Assembly: GCA_017429685.1 (NCBI GenBank)
Contig: JAFROL010000029.1
Location: 62,001 to 126,000, forward strand
Reading direction: 5' to 3'
DNA: 64,000 nucleotides
Source of the DNA: Bacteroidales bacterium
Lineage (GTDB): Bacteria; Bacteroidota; Bacteroidia; Bacteroidales; P3
In this document: piece after piece, positions 1 through 7,173 of the stretch
Layout: each line of letters begins with the position of its first letter
Position numbering within the stretch: the first letter of the stretch is position 1
Program-made: the position numbers and the translations under genes
The notes under the pieces: model-generated
What the model saw: only the letters and a program-made list of their open reading frames with translations
Database searches by the model: none
Told to the model about the DNA's origin: nothing

Positions 1-234
1 AGATCCAATTTCACCAGTCCACTGATAGATTCCAGTGAGGTCGAAAGCGCCATAGTGTTCGCCGTTGTGCCATCCGAGGTCGAGCTCGAGGCGGTTGCCG
101 CCAAGACCGTGCTGCCAGGAGAGTTCTGCGTTGTAACCCTGGCCGCCACCAATGCGGACACCGAGGTTGTTCTGTGCGTTAGCAGTCATTGAGAGAGCGA
201 AGACTGCAACAAGTGCTAAAAATAATTTCTTCAT
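1..234 (-). CDS. Secreted or outer-membrane protein, N-terminal part
   Basis: The 78 visible codons begin with a clear signal peptide (MKKLFLALVAVFALSMTANA, then QNN), followed by a Gly- and aromatic-rich stretch of alternating strands typical of small Bacteroidota outer-membrane barrels. The rest lies beyond the window edge. A consensus promoter and a leader of about 100 nt lie upstream. The family cannot be named from this fragment; secretion is well supported, the barrel fold is inferred. Confidence 0.75.
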   Translation of the reverse strand, partial: MKKLFLALVAVFALSMTANAQNNLGVRIGGGQGYNAELSWQHGLGGNRLELDLGWHNGEHYGAFDLTGIYQWTGEIGS

Positions 235-335
235 AGAAAAAACGTTTTTAATTGATTAATAAAAATTGTTTATAATTCTGATTTATAATTTTTTGTGCTT
301 TTTATTGATTTCTGTTGGACAGATGTATCAGAATG

Positions 336-370
336 CAAAGGTACGTAATTATTTTTATTTTTTAAACTTT
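336..370 (-). promoter_or_regulatory. Bacteroidota-type promoter for the gene at 1-234
   Basis: On the minus strand TACCTTTG (336-343) matches the -7 consensus TAnnTTTG. A weak -33 GTTTA lies near 363-367. This places transcription start about 95 nt before the start codon. Confidence 0.6.
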
Positions 371-430
371 TTTGTTAATTTTTTTAGGATTGCCGGTTGT
401 TTGGCGGGTTTTGAAGTTAGTTGGTGTGAT

Positions 431-2278
431 TCATTTTACTGCCATAATGAGCTTGATTTTGTCGGGCTCTTTGACTTTCTTGAGGCGGTTGTTGTAGTCC
501 TCCTTCTCGAGCGAGCCTGCCAGTGCGGTGAACCGCTCCTGCATTGCCAGGACTTGCTCCTGGTGCTTGATGTAGCTGTTGAGGTCGCCTTCGCTGATGA
601 TGTTGAGCTCGTAGTCGTAGGTTTTCAGGAGGCGTTCGTAGGCTTTGTAGATGTTGGTGTATTCTTTGAAGGCTGTGCGCAGTTGCTTGGTGTTGGCGTC
701 GATGGTGTTGTTGGCGTTGACGATGCTGACGAACTTGTGCTGTATGTCGACAAAGTGGCTCAGCAGTTTGATGAAGTCGTCGGCGCCTTTGCGGTTGGCA
801 AAATGTGGCGTGAAGTCGGTGTATTTCATCATTTGCCGGTAGCCTGGCACCAGTCCACGCGGCACGTTTTTGTTGCCCGTAATGGCGAGGGTTCCGGCAT
901 CTATGGTGCTGCGGATGCCGATGAGGGTGACGTACATCTGCTGCAGCTCTTCAAAGTCGTCGAGTTTGGCGTTGTAGTGGTCGGCACTGGCCTTGTTGAT
1001 GAATCGCGGTACGAAGTCGATCGATGCTACCAGTTCTTTGTAGGCGGCGGGAATGTCGGCCTGTTTTTTTGAGCATATGGCCGTAATCGAGTCGCCGCGG
1101 GCCTCGATGATGTCGAGTCGCCGTATGGCGTCGGCATAGCTGTGCTGCAGGTCGATGAAGTCGTCGAGGCGCTGTGTGAACTTGCCGCTTTCGTCAAGGT
1201 TGGTGAAAGCGGGGATTTGGTTGAGCTCGTCGAGTGCTTCCTTGTACGAGGCCAGGATGTCCTTGTGGCGTTTGGCGCAGAGCTGCTGCAGGAGGTTGGT
1301 GTTGAGGCTTATGGTGTCGCGCTGGTCGATGACGTGCAGGTATTGTTGCTGGACGGCCATTATTTCGCGCAGCTGGCCTACGTAGCTGTTGTATTCGGCT
1401 ATGGTCTTGAAGCTGATGGGAACTGTCACTTTCTTGAATACGCGCAGGTACGACTTGTTGACTTCGTTGTGTTCTTTGCCGCAGCGTGTGTGCAGTGTGT
1501 TCTTGAATGACTCGATCCGGTTGGTGTAGGAATTGTCGCTCAGGACGCTGTCTGTCAGCTCGCTCTGAAATGTCTGCAACTCCTCGAGCTGCTGGAAGCG
1601 GCTGTCGCTGGTGTTGTTGTCGGTGAGGTCATAGCGGTTGTAGACGGCGAGGTAGGCGTAGTAGATTTCTTTCAGCTCTTTGATGCGGGCCTTGTCGGCA
1701 ATGCCTTTGGCGTCGCAGATGGTGATGATGTTTTTGTGCATCGCGCGGATTGTGTCCTTGAGAGTGGCCAGCTGGAGGTCTTTTTCGCGTTGTATGCGAA
1801 GGGCTTCGGCCCGAGCCTGTTCTTCGGCGGCTCGGCGTTCGGCGTCAATCCGCTGCTGTTCAAGCTGGTTGTAGCGGTCTGACTCGTTTTGGAGCGTTGA
1901 CGCGCTTTTTTCGAGTGCCGCAAGGTATGTTCCGGCGTCGGTGATGCAGTGGAGCGAGTCTATCCATATGTATTCGCCGTCGCGGCTGTAGTCGTTGTTG
2001 AGGCTGCGTATCATACGGTTGATTCGCAGTTGCTGCTGGTGGCACCACTGTGCCATCAGGGGGTAGGCGTTGGGCTGCACGCGCTGAAGGCTGTCCATTA
2101 CGTGCTGCAGGCCTGTCGGCGAATCGACGACGCGGGCGTCGACCTGATAGTTTGGGCACAGGTCGCGGGCGCTGAGCAGCACCAGCGTCGTGTCGCCGGG
2201 ATTCCCTGTCGGGGTGTTTTGCCCCAACAGGGAGGTGGCGATGGTCAGGAATAATATGGATAGTAATGTTTTGTGCAC
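431..2278 (-). CDS. Secreted coiled-coil protein with imperfect internal repeats, function unknown
   Basis: A protein of 615 residues with an N-terminal signal peptide (about 1-19, ending LLGQ). Residues about 125-180 are rich in E, R, Q and A and should form a coiled coil. The rest contains several degenerate repeats of about 75 residues, each with a motif like F-x-L-D-D-F-x-D-L-Q-x-x-Y followed by an I-D-T turn (for example RLDDFIDLQHSYADAI, KLDDFEELQQMYVTLI, LLSHFVDIQHKFVSIV). The start is GTG at 2276-2278; no ATG lies upstream in frame. No enzymatic motif is visible and I do not recognise the family. A periplasmic scaffold or stalk is one inference. Confidence 0.8.
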   Translation of the reverse strand: MHKTLLSILFLTIATSLLGQNTPTGNPGDTTLVLLSARDLCPNYQVDARVVDSPTGLQHVMDSLQRVQPNAYPLMAQWCHQQQLRINRMIRSLNNDYSRDGEYIWIDSLHCITDAGTYLAALEKSASTLQNESDRYNQLEQQRIDAERRAAEEQARAEALRIQREKDLQLATLKDTIRAMHKNIITICDAKGIADKARIKELKEIYYAYLAVYNRYDLTDNNTSDSRFQQLEELQTFQSELTDSVLSDNSYTNRIESFKNTLHTRCGKEHNEVNKSYLRVFKKVTVPISFKTIAEYNSYVGQLREIMAVQQQYLHVIDQRDTISLNTNLLQQLCAKRHKDILASYKEALDELNQIPAFTNLDESGKFTQRLDDFIDLQHSYADAIRRLDIIEARGDSITAICSKKQADIPAAYKELVASIDFVPRFINKASADHYNAKLDDFEELQQMYVTLIGIRSTIDAGTLAITGNKNVPRGLVPGYRQMMKYTDFTPHFANRKGADDFIKLLSHFVDIQHKFVSIVNANNTIDANTKQLRTAFKEYTNIYKAYERLLKTYDYELNIISEGDLNSYIKHQEQVLAMQERFTALAGSLEKEDYNNRLKKVKEPDKIKLIMAVK

Positions 2279-2383
2279 AATAATGATGTTTGGTTGGATG
2301 TAACGGCCCGGTGCCTGTGGCAGGACCGATTGTGTTCCGGTTGTTTTTTTAGGGTTTGGAAATCTCTTGGTTTTGGATTATTA

Positions 2384-3826
2384 TTAGAGGTCCATTGTCA
2401 GCTGGTTGATGTCGGGGCTGCTGATGTCGTAGCTCGAGCCGTCGAAACAGTGGGTGCAGACTTGGTGTTTGGGCAGCCCAATCGAGTCGCACACCACGCT
2501 GAGGTCGTTGAACTTGAGGGTGTCGACGCCCACGTGCTGGCGTATTTTTTCGACCATAGCGGCATATTCTTTGCTGCTGCTGTCGCGATAGGCTTCGAGG
2601 TTGCGGATTTCGCCTCCTTCGAGCTCTTCGATGCAACGGCGTGCGATGAGTTCCATATCGGTCTTGGAGGCCGAGAAGTTGAGGTAGTTGCATCCGTGGA
2701 TCAGCGGCGGACAGCTGATGCGGATATGGATGTGCTTGACGCCGGATTCGTAGAGCATCTTGACTTGGTCGCGAAGCTGTGTGCCGCGGACGATGGAGTC
2801 GTCGCAGAAGACTACGTCTTTGCCTTCCAGTACTTTGCGGCTGGGAATGAGCTTCATTTTGGCCACCAGGTTGCGCGATTCCTGATTGACGGGCATAAAG
2901 CTGCGCGACCAGGTGGGGGTGTATTTCAGGATGCCGCGTTTGTAGGGTATCCCCTTGCCGGCGGCGTAGCCCAAGGCCATACCGATGCCGGAGTCGGGGA
3001 TGGCCGACACGAAGTCGGCGTCGACATCGTCGTTTTGGCCCATAGCCATACCGAGCTTGTAGCGTACCTCTTCGGCATTGATGTCTTCGTATTGTGCTAC
3101 GGGATAGCCGTAGTATATCCACAGGAATGAGCATATCTGCATCTTGCCTGAGGGTTGGATGATTTGCTCGAGGCCATCGTGCGAAATCATAATGGCTTCG
3201 CCAGGAGCGACGTAGCGCACTGTCTGGAATCCCAGGTTGATGTAGGTGTGGCTTTCGGAGGCTACGGCATAGTCGGTTCCGCGTCGTCCGATGACGAGCG
3301 GGGTGCGGCCCAGATAGTCGCGTGCGGCGATGATGCCGTCCTTGGTGAGGATGAGCATCGATACGCTTCCCTTGACGTGGCGGTAGACGTTTTTGATGCC
3401 GTCGGCGAAGTCCTTGCCTTGTGTGATGAGTAGCGCTATCAGTTCGGTGGGGTTGGTGCCGCCCATACTGAGCTCGGTGAATTGCTGGTGCTTTTCGAGG
3501 CAAATCTGTTCGAGTTCCTCGGTGTTGTTGATTTTGCTCACAGTGCATACGGCGAAGCGTCCCAGATGCGAGTTGACAACGATGGGCTGCGGGTCGGTGT
3601 CGCTGATGACGCCGATGCCCATATCGCCAAGCATCTCGTGGATGTCGCTCGAGAACTTGGTACGGAAGTACGAGTTCTGGATGTTGTGGATGTTGAGGTG
3701 CATAACGCCGTTGTCGATGGTGCTGAGTCCGGCGCGTCGTGTGCCCAGATGAGAATGATAATCGGTACCGTAGAAAAGGTCGGTAGCGCAGGGATTTTTG
3801 GTTACCACTCCAAATAGTCCGCTCAT
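2384..3826 (-). CDS. purF: PurF-family amidophosphoribosyltransferase paralogue lacking the nucleophile cysteine
   Basis: A 480-residue homologue of glutamine-PRPP amidotransferase, the first step of purine synthesis. The C-terminal transferase half is intact, with the PRPP loop CDDSIVRGT at about 341-349. The [4Fe-4S] cysteines known from the Bacillus-type enzyme appear kept (C232, C379, and CTHC at 457-460). The glutaminase half is altered: the protein starts MSGLFG where active enzymes have MCGIxG, so the N-terminal nucleophile is Ser, and the usual RGQDAAG segment reads GTRRAGL. The ATG at 3824-3826 was chosen because the N-terminal nucleophile (Ntn) fold begins there; in-frame codons upstream are low-complexity. 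It may use ammonia, act on another donor, or be regulatory. Confidence 0.88.
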   Translation of the reverse strand: MSGLFGVVTKNPCATDLFYGTDYHSHLGTRRAGLSTIDNGVMHLNIHNIQNSYFRTKFSSDIHEMLGDMGIGVISDTDPQPIVVNSHLGRFAVCTVSKINNTEELEQICLEKHQQFTELSMGGTNPTELIALLITQGKDFADGIKNVYRHVKGSVSMLILTKDGIIAARDYLGRTPLVIGRRGTDYAVASESHTYINLGFQTVRYVAPGEAIMISHDGLEQIIQPSGKMQICSFLWIYYGYPVAQYEDINAEEVRYKLGMAMGQNDDVDADFVSAIPDSGIGMALGYAAGKGIPYKRGILKYTPTWSRSFMPVNQESRNLVAKMKLIPSRKVLEGKDVVFCDDSIVRGTQLRDQVKMLYESGVKHIHIRISCPPLIHGCNYLNFSASKTDMELIARRCIEELEGGEIRNLEAYRDSSSKEYAAMVEKIRQHVGVDTLKFNDLSVVCDSIGLPKHQVCTHCFDGSSYDISSPDINQLTMDL

Positions 3827-3878
3827 AATTGTTTGATTTTTAAAATGATGATTATGTATATGATGAAAAATAAAAATG

Positions 3879-3886
3879 CAAAAATA
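3879..3886 (-). promoter_or_regulatory. Likely -7 promoter element for the PurF-like gene
   Basis: TATTTTTG on the minus strand matches TAnnTTTG, about 53 nt before the start codon. No convincing -33 TTTG is seen. Confidence 0.45.
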
Positions 3887-3929
3887 CGAATTTATTTGTA
3901 TAATGCGGCGATGGCGATGACGATTTTTT

Positions 3930-5228
3930 TTAACAATCTTCAAACACCTCGTCCTGCTCGATGAAAGTTGTAAGCCGGAATGGCGTGATGGTGTTGACCA
4001 AATGGCTGGCGTCGGCTGCGGGCCGTCGCACGCGTATGTAGTTGTCGGTGAAGCCGTATATCATTCCTTTCTTGATGTCGCTCTCCCACAGTACGGGTCG
4101 CTGCTGACCTGTCTGCTGCCGGTAGAAAAGTGCTTTTTTCCTGTCCGACAGCTCCTGCATACGGCGGCTGTGTTCGCGGCGATGGTGGACGGGGATGCGT
4201 TCGCCGAGGCGCAACGCGGCGGTGTTGGGCCGTTCGCTGAAAGTGAAGACGTGCAGGTAGGATATCGGCAGGCTTTCGACATAGTCTGTCACGCGTTCGA
4301 ATTCGTCGTCGGTTTCGCCGTTGAAGCCCACCATTATGTCGGCGGCGATGCAGGCGTCGGGCATCAGCGTCTTGATGCGCTGCAGAAGGTCGGCATAGAA
4401 GGCTGTGTCGTAGCGGCGGTGCATCAGTCGCAGCACTTTGTCGCTTCCGGCCTGAAGGGGAATGTGGAAATGGGGCAGGAAAGCCCGCGACGAGGCGACG
4501 AAACGTATGGTGTCGTCGGTCAGCAGGTTGGGCTCGATGCTCGAAATGCGGTAGCGCTCAATGCCTTCGACGGTGTCGAGTGCTTTGATGAGGTCGAGAA
4601 AGGTCTCGCCGTTATTTTGTCCAAAGGTACCGGTGTTGACGCCTGTCAGGACCACCTCTTTGGCTCCGCTGGCTGCGATTTCGCGTGCTGCGGCGACGGT
4701 TTCGGCGACGGTGGCGCTGCGCGAACGTCCGCGAGCGAAGGGAATGGCGCAATAGGTGCAGAAATAGTCGCATCCGTCCTGCACTTTGAAGAAGGTTCGT
4801 GTGCGGTCGGCGTGTGAGTAGGCAAGGTGGAAGCCGGGGTTGTCTGTCGTCTGTGGGCTGTGTTGCAGTGAGTTCGGCTTGTCGCGATGCTGGATGAAGT
4901 CGTTGACGTAGTGCAGCAGGTCGTGCTTGCGGTCGTTGCCCAGAATGATGTCGACGCCGTCGATGCGTGCAATCTCGTCTGCTGCATTTTGGGCGAAGCA
5001 TCCTATCACGGCCACGATTGCGTCGGGGTTGTTGGCCACAGCCTGCCGTATGGCATTGCGGCATTTTTTTTCGGCGACGGCGGTCACGGTGCAGGTGTTG
5101 ATGACATAGAGGTCGGCCTTGTTGCCGAAGTCGGTCTGCTGCCATCCTGCCAACGTGAAGCGGCTTACCAGGTCCGAAGTCTCGGCGAAGTTCAGTTTGC
5201 AGCCTAAAGTGTGAGCGGCGATAGTCAT
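3930..5228 (-). CDS. mtaB: tRNA t6A37 methylthiotransferase MtaB
   Basis: This 432-residue radical-SAM enzyme would convert t6A to ms2t6A at position 37 of ANN-decoding tRNAs. The N-terminal UPF0004 domain carries three cluster cysteines: C10 (HTLGCKLN), C46 (INTCTVT) and C77 (VIGCFAQ). The radical-SAM triad is C153, C157 and C160 in DGCDYFCTYCAIPFARG. A short TRAM-like tail ends the protein. The start MTIAAHTLGCKLN fits the family exactly. The stop lies about 100 nt beyond the start of the PurF-like gene, so the two are probably transcribed separately. Confidence 0.95.
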   Translation of the reverse strand: MTIAAHTLGCKLNFAETSDLVSRFTLAGWQQTDFGNKADLYVINTCTVTAVAEKKCRNAIRQAVANNPDAIVAVIGCFAQNAADEIARIDGVDIILGNDRKHDLLHYVNDFIQHRDKPNSLQHSPQTTDNPGFHLAYSHADRTRTFFKVQDGCDYFCTYCAIPFARGRSRSATVAETVAAAREIAASGAKEVVLTGVNTGTFGQNNGETFLDLIKALDTVEGIERYRISSIEPNLLTDDTIRFVASSRAFLPHFHIPLQAGSDKVLRLMHRRYDTAFYADLLQRIKTLMPDACIAADIMVGFNGETDDEFERVTDYVESLPISYLHVFTFSERPNTAALRLGERIPVHHRREHSRRMQELSDRKKALFYRQQTGQQRPVLWESDIKKGMIYGFTDNYIRVRRPAADASHLVNTITPFRLTTFIEQDEVFEDC

Positions 5229-5376
5229 TTTTTTTTGCGGTCAGTTTTCTGAATTTTTGATGCTCGAAAGTCGCATTTTTACTACTTTTCTGTTAAGTTT
5301 GCAAAAAAAAATTATGTAATATTTTCTTGATATAGTTTTGTTTATGGACGTGCTAGATTATTTTTTGTTTTTTTTC

Positions 5377-5407
5377 TTTGCAGGTATAGAAAAAGTATGT
5401 ATTTTTG
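5377..5407 (+). promoter_or_regulatory. Strong consensus promoter in an antisense-free spacer
   Basis: TTTG at 5377-5380, 19 nt, then TATTTTTG at 5400-5407: an exact match to the Bacteroidota sigma-ABfr consensus on the plus strand. No plus-strand gene follows; a terminator lies about 80 nt downstream. Confidence 0.75.
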
Positions 5408-5413
5408 CATTCG

Positions 5414-5520
5414 AATTCAGTGAAAGAATTCACCAAATAGAATAGGCTTTCGTAATAATTTGGATTTTGTAATAGTGTTTAATGTGAGCCAGGACGATGG
5501 GGTATCGTCCTGGTTTTTTT
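5414..5520 (+). ncRNA. Candidate small RNA of about 107 nt
   Basis: The spacer between two minus-strand genes contains an exact plus-strand promoter (5377-5407) and, about 80 nt later, a perfect intrinsic terminator (5489-5520). No reading frame of useful length with ATG or GTG lies between. The 5' part carries two GAATTC blocks (5413-5418 and 5426-5431) that could form a small hairpin. The RNA would overlap nothing on its own strand; its end abuts the 3' end of the opposite-strand gene at 5525. I do not recognise it as 6S, tmRNA or RNase P RNA. Confidence 0.6.
5489..5520 (+). terminator. Intrinsic terminator, 10-bp perfect stem
   Basis: CCAGGACGAT (5489-5498), loop GGGGT, ATCGTCCTGG (5504-5513), then seven T on the plus strand. 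There is no T tract in the minus direction, so it serves a plus-strand transcript. Confidence 0.85.
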
Positions 5521-5524
5521 ATGC

Positions 5525-6547
5525 CTATTCTTCGTCGAGCTGGTCAATGCGTTTCAGTGAGCGTACCATCTTGACGCACTCTTCGTCGGGAAAGATGGTG
5601 AATGGTGGTTTGGGCAGCAGTTCGAGGGTTTCGCGTCCGTCGGCATCCTTGACAATGTCGACGATGGTGCCTATGTTGGCCATCACTCGCGATTTGCGGT
5701 CGATGATGACGAAGGTCTCGTGTCCGACACGTTCATTGATGATATCGGTGGCGTCGGTGCACACTTTCTTGCTGCCGTCGTTGAGGTAGATCAGGGTGCC
5801 GTTCTGTCCCTTGGGCAAGAAGTAGGCGATGCCGAAAATGGATTGCCATTCTTTGCCGGCGGCGGTGTGTATCAGTATTTTGCGGTCGGCAAGGGTGCCG
5901 TCTTGCCAGTTTTCGTCGATGGTGCAGGTGCCGTTTTCGTAGTAGCGATAGATGCCGTTCTTTACGCCGTCCTTGTACTGTCCGTCGCGAACCAGACGTC
6001 CCTGGCTGTCGTATTCCGCCAAGCGTCCCTGCATCAGTCCGTTCTCGTAACGTCCTGTGATGTATCCTTTTTCGCCGATGCGTTTCCACCAGCGTCCGTG
6101 GCGGCGGTTGTCCTGCCAGTTGGCTACTTCGACGGTGTCGCCGTTTTTGTCGAAGATGATGTGTGCACCTTGCTTGATGCCCATTCGGTATGATGCTATC
6201 TTGACCAGTTTGCCGTCGTCGTTAAAGAACCGCCATTCGCCGTCGCGGTTCTTCTGGTCGTAGAATCCCGTGGCCAGCAGGTGTCCCTTCTGGTCGTAGG
6301 CCTCGTGCTTGCAGTAACGGCCTGGGGTGGTGAAGGTGTTGCGAATTTTCAGCGTTCCGTCGCTGTAGTAGTAGTTGAAGGTACCGGTCTCTTTGCCGTC
6401 GACGAAGTCGCCTTCGAAAATGCGGCTTCCGTCTTTGTCGGTCTTGATCCAGTGGCCCTGGCGGCGTCCCTGGTTGTCAATCTTGTTCTGTGCGTTTGCG
6501 GCAAAGCTCAGGCCGAGCAGTGCCAGTGCGATGATCTTTAGTTTCAT
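5525..6547 (-). CDS. Secreted MORN/YwqK-like repeat protein
   Basis: A 340-residue protein with a signal peptide (residues 1-19, ending AANAQ). Residues about 25-225 consist of repeated beta-hairpin units of the type G-x-W-x-x-Y-x-x-D-G-x-L-x-x (for example NYYYSDGTLKIRNTF, WRFFNDDGKLVKIASY, YRYYENGTCTIDENW). These match the YwqK/MORN-variant repeats common in Bacteroidota secreted proteins. The C-terminal 100 residues are different and unassigned. The gene upstream on this strand ends 45 bp away, suggesting one transcript. Despite the family nickname, nothing here indicates a toxin-antitoxin role. Confidence 0.8.
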   Translation of the reverse strand: MKLKIIALALLGLSFAANAQNKIDNQGRRQGHWIKTDKDGSRIFEGDFVDGKETGTFNYYYSDGTLKIRNTFTTPGRYCKHEAYDQKGHLLATGFYDQKNRDGEWRFFNDDGKLVKIASYRMGIKQGAHIIFDKNGDTVEVANWQDNRRHGRWWKRIGEKGYITGRYENGLMQGRLAEYDSQGRLVRDGQYKDGVKNGIYRYYENGTCTIDENWQDGTLADRKILIHTAAGKEWQSIFGIAYFLPKGQNGTLIYLNDGSKKVCTDATDIINERVGHETFVIIDRKSRVMANIGTIVDIVKDADGRETLELLPKPPFTIFPDEECVKMVRSLKRIDQLDEE

Positions 6548-6592
6548 TATGTGCTTATTTGTTTTTTTACAAAGAAATGTATGCTGTCTTGT

Positions 6593-7084
6593 TTATTCTT
6601 CAACGGTCGGAGTCCTCAGGCGGTTAAGGATGCGCTGTGTGGCTGTGTCGCTTGTCTGCTCGCGTTTCAGCGACGCGCGCTGCTTGGCGGCCGTGGTTGT
6701 TTCTGATGTCTGCTCCGGTTGTGGGTTTTCCTGAGGTATCCACAGGTTGTTGTCTTCTTGTTGGCGCGACGAAGGGGCGGCTTTCAGATAGACGCGTTCG
6801 CGTACTGCATTGAACTGTACGGTGTATTCGCTGTGTTTGGCATCGGGCTTGATGGTGCGGGTCACGGCTACCTCGAAGGGGTCGTCCACGACGATTCGCA
6901 CGTGGTAGTCTTTCTCCTCAAGGCCTCGGACGGTCACCATTCCCGATGACTGCTCGTTTTGAAGTTTGCCGTTCACGTAGACGAAAAATTTAGCGTCGGT
7001 AATTGACGTGAATGTCAAAGACAACTCTTGTGCGCTGGCGACAAAACCTGTCAGAGTGAGCAGTATAAGGAGACATTTTTTCAT
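6593..7084 (-). CDS. Secreted protein resembling the N-terminal part of DUF4476 proteins
   Basis: A protein of 163 residues. The start is set at the ATG of MKKCLLILLTLTGFVASAQ (7082-7084), which opens a signal peptide. Residues 20-85 look like the beta-sandwich found before DUF4476 (FFVYVNGKLQNEQ, then VRGLEEKDYHVRI). Residues about 100-163 are charged, Gln- and Thr-rich and probably disordered. The C-terminal DUF4476 helical domain itself is absent. It sits 45 bp upstream of the MORN-like gene, likely the same operon. Function unknown. Confidence 0.75.
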   Translation of the reverse strand: MKKCLLILLTLTGFVASAQELSLTFTSITDAKFFVYVNGKLQNEQSSGMVTVRGLEEKDYHVRIVVDDPFEVAVTRTIKPDAKHSEYTVQFNAVRERVYLKAAPSSRQQEDNNLWIPQENPQPEQTSETTTAAKQRASLKREQTSDTATQRILNRLRTPTVEE

Positions 7085-7173
7085 TATAGTCTTTTTTTGC
7101 CACAATAACGGACGATGGGTTATTTTTATTGTATCCTTTACAATAAAGATTTGTCTTTTCCGTTAACGGGAGG

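Noticed and set aside
266..1072. Plus-strand open frame opposite the secreted coiled-coil gene
   Set aside because: Composition (V, E, D, G runs) is that of an antisense shadow of a GC-rich gene; the minus strand has a signal peptide and repeats.
5525..6547. Antitoxin of a toxin-antitoxin pair
   Set aside because: The YwqK-type family name suggests it, but the protein is secreted and no toxin gene is adjacent.
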